NCBI GenBank assembly: GCA_022567895.1
Contig: JADFGC010000048.1
Location: 1 to 9,587, forward strand
Direction of reading: 5' to 3'
DNA: 9,587 nucleotides
DNA from: DRGT01 sp022567895
Lineage (GTDB): Archaea; Thermoproteota; Nitrososphaeria; Nitrososphaerales; Nitrosopumilaceae
The notes beneath the pieces were generated by a model that saw nothing but the letters and a program-made list of their open reading frames with translations, searched no databases and had not been told where the DNA came from. The position numbers were made by a program, and so were the translations under genes. This document shows, one piece after another, positions 6,696 through 9,587 of this stretch (positions are counted from its first letter, which is position 1; each line of letters starts with the position of its first letter).

Positions 6696-7001
6696 ATGAT
6701 GATAAGCAATTCCTCCATTCAGAAATCTTTGGAGAATTATATCAAACGTAGGATTCAAGAGGTACCAATTGAAATTAAACAATCCTTTTTGAAAACAAAA
6801 CAGATTTGGAAATGTGAGAATGAACTTGATTTTTTGTATGGATTTTACGTAGGAAAAATCGAGGAGGGATCTCTTCATTACTTACTAAAGGCCACCAGAG
6901 CTTCTGCAGGTGGTTATGTAGATTCATTTGAAATAAGAGGAATAATTGAAATGCACAGAAACGAGCTCAGAGATGCAATTAAGAAGTCAATATCTAGCTA
7001 A
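6696..7001 (+). CDS. conserved-looking hypothetical protein, 101 aa
   Basis: A soluble, mostly helical, charged protein with no membrane segment or signal peptide. A first helix-rich half (SLENYIKRRIQEVPIEIKQS, then TKQIWKCENE) is followed by LDFLYGFYVGKIEEGSLHYL and a Gly-Gly-containing turn near residues 72-73, then a final basic helix ending EMHRNELRDAIKKSISS. A lone cysteine is at 40. Two ATG codons are adjacent (6696 and 6699), so the true start is uncertain by one residue. The composition and helical pattern look coding, unlike the overlapping frames here. It runs convergently into the GYD gene with a 23-base gap. I do not recognise the family. Confidence 0.7.
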   Translation: MMISNSSIQKSLENYIKRRIQEVPIEIKQSFLKTKQIWKCENELDFLYGFYVGKIEEGSLHYLLKATRASAGGYVDSFEIRGIIEMHRNELRDAIKKSISS

Positions 7002-7024
7002 TTTTAGAGGCAATTTGATTCTGT

Positions 7025-7285
7025 TTACTCTAACAACTTCATTGCTTCATCTCTTGGAATAGCAACAAGCGTTTGTGTTTGCATTGCCTCACCTGCCTCG
7101 ATTCCAAGCTTTACTGCTACCTTTTCATTTGGAGCTTCATATATCCAAACTGCATCATACTCTCCAAGTGTCCAGTAAGTACTGATGATCTTTACTCCTT
7201 CAGGTAGGTTTTGCATTACACTTTTACCAATTTCAACAACATCTCTTGCCCTTTTTTTGAATTTGATTAAAGCTATGAAAAGCAT
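7025..7285 (-). CDS. GYD-domain protein
   Basis: An 86-residue protein that fits the GYD domain (a small ferredoxin-like alpha-beta fold related to dimeric alpha-beta barrels). It has an opening strand LFIALIKFKK, a helix ending QNLPEGVKI, then TYWTLGEYDAVWIYEAPNE carrying the family core at residues 41-44 (Gly-Glu-Tyr-Asp, a one-residue variant of Gly-x-Tyr-Asp). The last strand is QTQTLVAIPRDEAMKLL. Length matches the domain alone. The biochemical role of the family is unknown; these proteins are likely small homo-oligomers. The ATG at 7285 has a TATA-like TTAAGTAAT about 25 bases upstream on the minus strand, suggesting a leaderless message. It diverges from the CFI-box gene across 168 bases. 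Confidence 0.88.
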   Translation of the reverse strand: MLFIALIKFKKRARDVVEIGKSVMQNLPEGVKIISTYWTLGEYDAVWIYEAPNEKVAVKLGIEAGEAMQTQTLVAIPRDEAMKLLE

Positions 7286-7354
7286 GATTAAACTGTCATT
7301 ACAAATTACTTAAGATTATCCAGATGGGTATAACCCAAAGCTGGATTTAGTCAG

Positions 7355-7370
7355 CAGTTTGTATCAAATG
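7355..7370 (+). repeat. 17-base intergenic element, copy 2
   Basis: CAGTTTGTATCAAATG matches the element with one internal change (T for C). It lies in the divergent gap between the GYD gene and the CFI-box gene, 70 bases from the former and 84 from the latter. A TATA-like TGAATAAAAG for the CFI-box gene is further right at about 7418-7427. Confidence 0.5.
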
Positions 7371-7456
7371 CGATTCTGAACTATTTCAAAATCTTCGAAT
7401 TCATTATTTCTGGAAATTGAATAAAAGTAGATGATCGAGTTTATCTATCTCCTGTG

Positions 7457-8620
7457 ATGCAACCACTATCAATGAGCGTAAAGGTTATAGTAATTACATT
7501 GTTTTTGGTAATGGTAGGGACATTTACCTCCCCTGCATTTGCACAACAGTTTGAGGAACCTAATTATTCTATACGTCGCGGAGAAGTTTTAGGTTTTGAG
7601 ATAGACCCCGAAACTGGATCCCTAATAATTTCGATAAAAGCAAGAACCAATGGAGAATTAACCATAACATTACCAAGAGATTTGATCGATGCAAAAATTG
7701 GTTCTGTGGATAGTGATTTTATCGTCCTTATGGATAATTTAGAAACAATATTCTTTGACGAAACCATAACATCATCTGATAGAACACTTATCATTCCATT
7801 TGGAGGATTTAACTCTGAAATAACAATAATTGGAACACAGGTTTTTTCCCAAGAAGTAACCACTGCACCAACGATTCAACCACAACAACAAATAGAAAAA
7901 AAGATAACAGCAGAATTAGGATCAGAAATACCTGAAGGTAAAGCAAAACTGTTGATATTTTCTGACACAAAATGGTCAGGTGCACTTCAGGCTTCGGGTT
8001 TTGATTATACCGAAATAGTTGGTGAACGTGATAAAAGTATCATTTTTGGATGTGAATCCTCCATAATACGTGAGGGAGTTTTCGGTGCAAGATTTCAAAA
8101 AATGACAGACGAGGGTTACTTGAAAATTGTAGCAATTCAGAATCAAAAAATTATGGCCCAGAAATCAATAGAAGCACAACTTGGAGAAATAATCATAAAT
8201 GGTAACTGTGTTTCCAGTTTTAGTACTGGTCCTGGAGGAGGTGGGTGTCTAATCGCTACGGCTACCTTTGGTTCAGAGTTAGCCCCACAAGTTCAACAGT
8301 TACGAGAACTACGAGATAATACTTTACTCCAAACCAATTCTGGCTCTGCATTCATGGAATCATTTAATCAATTCTACTACTCTTTCTCTCCAACAATAGC
8401 TGACTGGGAAAGACAAAATCCAATGTTTAAGGAAACTGTAAGGCTCACAATTACTCCATTACTTGCATCTCTTTCAATTCTAAATTACGTTGACATTGAT
8501 TCAGAATCTGAAATGTTAGGTTTTGGAATTGGAATTATTCTAATGAATATTGGAATGTATTTTGTAGCACCAGCTATGATCATTGTCAAGATTAGAGGTA
8601 AATTCACTAAGTCTGATTAA
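7457..8620 (+). CDS. exported beta-rich protein with C-terminal CFI-box membrane domain
   Basis: From the ATG at 7457 this is 387 residues; a GTG at 7454 adds one, and an ATG at 7472 would trim five. Order of parts: a signal peptide (hydrophobic core VIVITLFLVMVGTF ending at AFA-QQ near residue 30); a beta-sandwich-like domain to about 130 with LTITLPRDLIDAK and RTLIIPF, a pattern common in thaumarchaeal PEFG surface proteins; a Gln/Pro-rich linker; a second strand-rich domain about 150-255; a Gly-rich hinge; then the CFI-box-type C-terminal domain beginning CLIATATFGSEL near 265, continuing with LRELRDNTLL, YYSFSP and a membrane end with one or two helices to a basic tail. It is probably displayed on the outer face and held by the C-terminal domain. 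The ligand or partner is unknown. Confidence 0.85.
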   Translation: MQPLSMSVKVIVITLFLVMVGTFTSPAFAQQFEEPNYSIRRGEVLGFEIDPETGSLIISIKARTNGELTITLPRDLIDAKIGSVDSDFIVLMDNLETIFFDETITSSDRTLIIPFGGFNSEITIIGTQVFSQEVTTAPTIQPQQQIEKKITAELGSEIPEGKAKLLIFSDTKWSGALQASGFDYTEIVGERDKSIIFGCESSIIREGVFGARFQKMTDEGYLKIVAIQNQKIMAQKSIEAQLGEIIINGNCVSSFSTGPGGGGCLIATATFGSELAPQVQQLRELRDNTLLQTNSGSAFMESFNQFYYSFSPTIADWERQNPMFKETVRLTITPLLASLSILNYVDIDSESEMLGFGIGIILMNIGMYFVAPAMIIVKIRGKFTKSD

Positions 8621-8656
8621 CATTTGATACGAACTGTTAATAATTCGTATCAAAAG
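8621..8656. repeat. paired inverted copies of the 17-base element (hairpin)
   Basis: Minus-strand ACAGTTCGTATCAAATG (8621-8637) is followed by a plus-strand partial copy AATTCGTATCAAAAG (8642-8656). Together they give a perfect 11-base inverted repeat, TTTGATACGAA (8623-8633) against TTCGTATCAAA (8644-8654), with a 10-base loop. It begins on the base after the CFI-box stop codon, between two convergent genes. Confidence 0.65.
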
Positions 8657-8662
8657 TTAATT

Positions 8663-8670
8663 AAAAAAAA
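8663..8670 (-). terminator. U-tract terminator of the phasin-like gene
   Basis: Eight consecutive T on the minus strand lie about 29 bases past the stop of the phasin-like gene, in the form expected for archaeal factor-independent termination. Confidence 0.45.
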
Positions 8671-8698
8671 GGAAAGAAATGGGTTTTCGTTAGGTTTT

Positions 8699-9112
8699 TT
8701 ATTTCTGTTGTATCGCTGACATCAGAAATCCCATTATATTTCTGTTCAGTGAAGCAAACGATTTTGTATTCTCATTGAATGCATTGAAGGCTTGTTTTGT
8801 TGCCTCAGCTGTATCCATTACAACCTTATTTTGAGCTTCATATGCTTTGATGGCCTGTTGGGTAAGTTCACGAATAGCACTTAGGGTTGCTTCGGGTACA
8901 TCAACGTTAAAACCTGCTTTGGTGGCATATTCTTGTTCCAAAGAGATGGCTGAATTTATTACGCTTTTCCATGCGTTAAGGTAATCTTGCTGTTGTTTTT
9001 GTACTGATTGTTGATATCTTGGTGTTGATTTTTCAATTTCGCTGAAAAATTTGTCAACGTTTTTTTTACATACTGAAAAGATGTCTTTTTGTTCTTGAGC
9101 TGGCTTACTCAT
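8699..9112 (-). CDS. phasin-like helical protein
   Basis: A 137-residue, soluble, almost wholly helical protein rich in Gln, Ala, Lys and Ser. The first half (about 5-65) has heptad-like spacing through KNVDKFFSEIEKS and AWKSVINSAISLEQEYATKAG. A break with Pro at residue 73 (VDVPEAT) is followed by a long amphipathic helix ELTQQAIKAYEAQNKVVMDTAE and a tail ending NIMGFLMSAIQQ. This pattern and size resemble phasins, which coat polyhydroxyalkanoate granules, and thaumarchaea are known to carry PHA synthase genes. No PHA gene is in the window, so the role is inferred from shape only; a generic coiled-coil protein is the alternative. The ATG at 9112 has a TATA-like TTTATCTAAAAT 20-30 bases upstream. 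Confidence 0.75.
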   Translation of the reverse strand: MSKPAQEQKDIFSVCKKNVDKFFSEIEKSTPRYQQSVQKQQQDYLNAWKSVINSAISLEQEYATKAGFNVDVPEATLSAIRELTQQAIKAYEAQNKVVMDTAEATKQAFNAFNENTKSFASLNRNIMGFLMSAIQQK

Positions 9113-9130
9113 ATGAATAATATGTACTTC

Positions 9131-9142
9131 ATTTTAGATAAA
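9131..9142 (-). promoter_or_regulatory. TATA-like box of the phasin-like gene
   Basis: On the minus strand TTTATCTAAAAT has its centre about 25 bases ahead of the ATG at 9112, fitting a leaderless message. A copy of the 17-base element ends about 11 bases further upstream. Confidence 0.45.
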
Positions 9143-9153
9143 TTGGATCTTTG

Positions 9154-9170
9154 ACAGTTCGTATGAAATG
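9154..9170 (+). repeat. 17-base intergenic element, copy 4
   Basis: ACAGTTCGTATGAAATG differs from the exact copies at one position. It lies just upstream of the TATA-like box of the phasin-like gene, in reverse orientation to that gene, where archaeal activators or BRE-proximal regulators often bind. Confidence 0.55.
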
Positions 9171-9191
9171 AATTTTAATGAAATTTTCTCC

Positions 9192-9296
9192 TTAAAACCC
9201 ACCAGATAATTTTTGCCGATCGTGACAAGAACACTGACAACTTTTTGCACACATATCATGAAACCCAATTTTGCACCAAAAGGACTTTTTTCCCAT
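9192..9296 (-). CDS. 34-residue Cys/His-rich small protein
   Basis: From the ATG at 9296 to TAA at 9192, reading MGKKSFWCKIGFHDMC at the start and CQCSCHDRQ in the second half. It contains five cysteines (8, 16, 20, 22, 24) and two histidines (13, 25) in 34 residues, a density that suggests metal binding or a zinc-ribbon-like fold. The in-frame region upstream reaches a TAA after eight codons, so the start is well bounded. A TATA-like TTTACATTTAA (9321-9331) lies about 30 bases upstream, fitting a leaderless message. It lies between the phasin-like gene and the last small gene, all on the same strand. I do not know a named family for it. Confidence 0.55.
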   Translation of the reverse strand: MGKKSFWCKIGFHDMCAKSCQCSCHDRQKLSGGF

Positions 9297-9320
9297 TAAG
9301 ATGCTTACTGTGGCTACGTC

Positions 9321-9331
9321 TTAAATGTAAA
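9321..9331 (-). promoter_or_regulatory. TATA-like box of the Cys-rich small gene
   Basis: Minus-strand TTTACATTTAA lies with its centre about 30 bases ahead of the ATG at 9296. Support is by sequence and distance only. Confidence 0.35.
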
Positions 9332-9361
9332 ACATAGAAAAAAGATCATCAATAATTTTAT

Positions 9362-9378
9362 TCAGTTCATATCATATG
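9362..9378 (+). repeat. 17-base intergenic element, degenerate copy 5
   Basis: TCAGTTCATATCATATG matches 14 of 17 positions of the element. It overlaps the left arm of its own short inverted repeat, AGTTCAT (9364-9370) against ATGAACT (9382-9388). It is upstream of the Cys-rich small gene. Confidence 0.35.
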
Positions 9379-9415
9379 TTAATGAACTCGAGTAATTCCA
9401 TGTTATACAGTTGAT

Positions 9416-9434
9416 TCCAGAAACAGTTTCTAGA
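9416..9434. repeat. near-perfect palindrome after the last small gene
   Basis: The core AGAAACAGTTTCT (9419-9431) is a 6-base-arm palindrome around one base; the arms extend to nine with one mismatch. It starts six bases past the stop of the 43-residue gene on the minus strand, so it could be part of a terminator or an operator. No T-run follows on the minus strand. Confidence 0.35.
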
Positions 9435-9439
9435 TGTCA

Positions 9440-9571
9440 TCAAGCCATCTGAGCTGGAGCCTGCCCATCGTATCCTTGCTTTTTGTGAACAGAATCAATA
9501 ACTGCCCTTGTAAATCTATCAAAGTCTTCGTTTTTCATAGAATCAATTACCTCATCTACAGTTTTGTTCAT
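9440..9571 (-). CDS. 43-residue acidic/helical small protein, possibly 5'-truncated
   Basis: Reading from the ATG at 9571 to TGA at 9440 gives 43 residues: MNKTVDEVIDSMKNEDFDRF at the start, then TRAVIDSVHKKQGYDGQ and a short PAQMA end. The regular helix pattern and normal codon use suggest a real gene. The frame stays open for five more codons to the right edge of the window, so the start may lie outside and the protein may be longer. No Shine-Dalgarno is visible before the ATG. No family is recognised. Confidence 0.5.
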   Translation of the reverse strand: MNKTVDEVIDSMKNEDFDRFTRAVIDSVHKKQGYDGQAPAQMA

Positions 9572-9587
9572 GTCGATTTCTTTGCAT

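Noticed and set aside
6530..6751. Plus-strand frame through T-rich DNA before the 101 aa gene
   Set aside because: Its Phe/Val-rich start comes from poly-T runs, and it overlaps the 17-base element, the TATA-like box and the start of a better-supported gene.
6663..6878. Minus-strand frame opposite the 101 aa gene
   Set aside because: Phe/Leu/Tyr-rich antisense shadow with no motif.
7564..7863. Minus-strand frame opposite the CFI-box gene
   Set aside because: Antisense to a signal-peptide-bearing, domain-supported gene.
6651..9378. CRISPR array or transposon ends from the repeated 17-mer
   Set aside because: Copies are irregularly spaced by 0.3-1.3 kb, in both orientations, with genes between them, and no transposase or cas gene is present.

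Overview
The window looks like chromosomal DNA of an ammonia-oxidising archaeon (Nitrososphaerota/Thaumarchaeota, Nitrosopumilus-like). The evidence is an AT-rich sequence with compact genes, a C-terminal PEFG sorting tail on the first partial gene, a CFI-box anchored surface protein, frequent TTG/GTG starts, and A/T-rich TATA-like boxes about 25 bases ahead of start codons, as expected for leaderless archaeal mRNAs. Taxonomy is inferred from these features and not from a database match.

Layout. 1-215: the 3' end of a PEFG-CTERM surface protein. 299-604: a small membrane protein. 730-5535: a complete five-component ABC importer of the branched-chain amino acid/amide (HAAT, Liv/Urt) type. Its layout is unusual: substrate-binding protein (+), then the two ATPases livF and livG on the minus strand, then the two permeases livH and livM (+). 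The binding-protein and livF genes overlap tail to tail by 4 bases. livG and livH diverge from about 47 bases with one central A/T box. 5546-5678: a short, somewhat GC-richer gap with a 23-codon micro-ORF. 5679-6444: a minus-strand pair, a 48-66 aa protein followed by a 199 aa winged-helix-like protein with a TTG start and a strong Shine-Dalgarno. 6696-7001: an unrecognised 101 aa protein. 7025-7285 (-): a GYD-domain protein. 7454-8620: an exported two-domain protein with a C-terminal CFI box and membrane anchor. 8699-9112 (-): a helical phasin-like protein. 9192-9571 (-): two very small genes, one a 34 aa Cys/His-rich peptide and the other a 43 aa peptide that may be cut by the window edge.

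How it fits together. The transporter is a self-contained uptake system: a membrane-tethered receptor, a two-permease channel and two ATPases. The right-hand third holds small genes whose intergenic spaces share a recurrent 17-base element, ACAGTTCGTATCAAATG. There are five or six copies in both orientations, two of them directly next to TATA-like boxes and two forming an inverted repeat after the CFI-box gene. No copy was seen in the first 6.6 kb. This shared element is the main candidate for something undescribed: an operator for a common regulator, or a small dispersed repeat. No RNA genes, CRISPR arrays, transposases or other clear mobile elements were seen.
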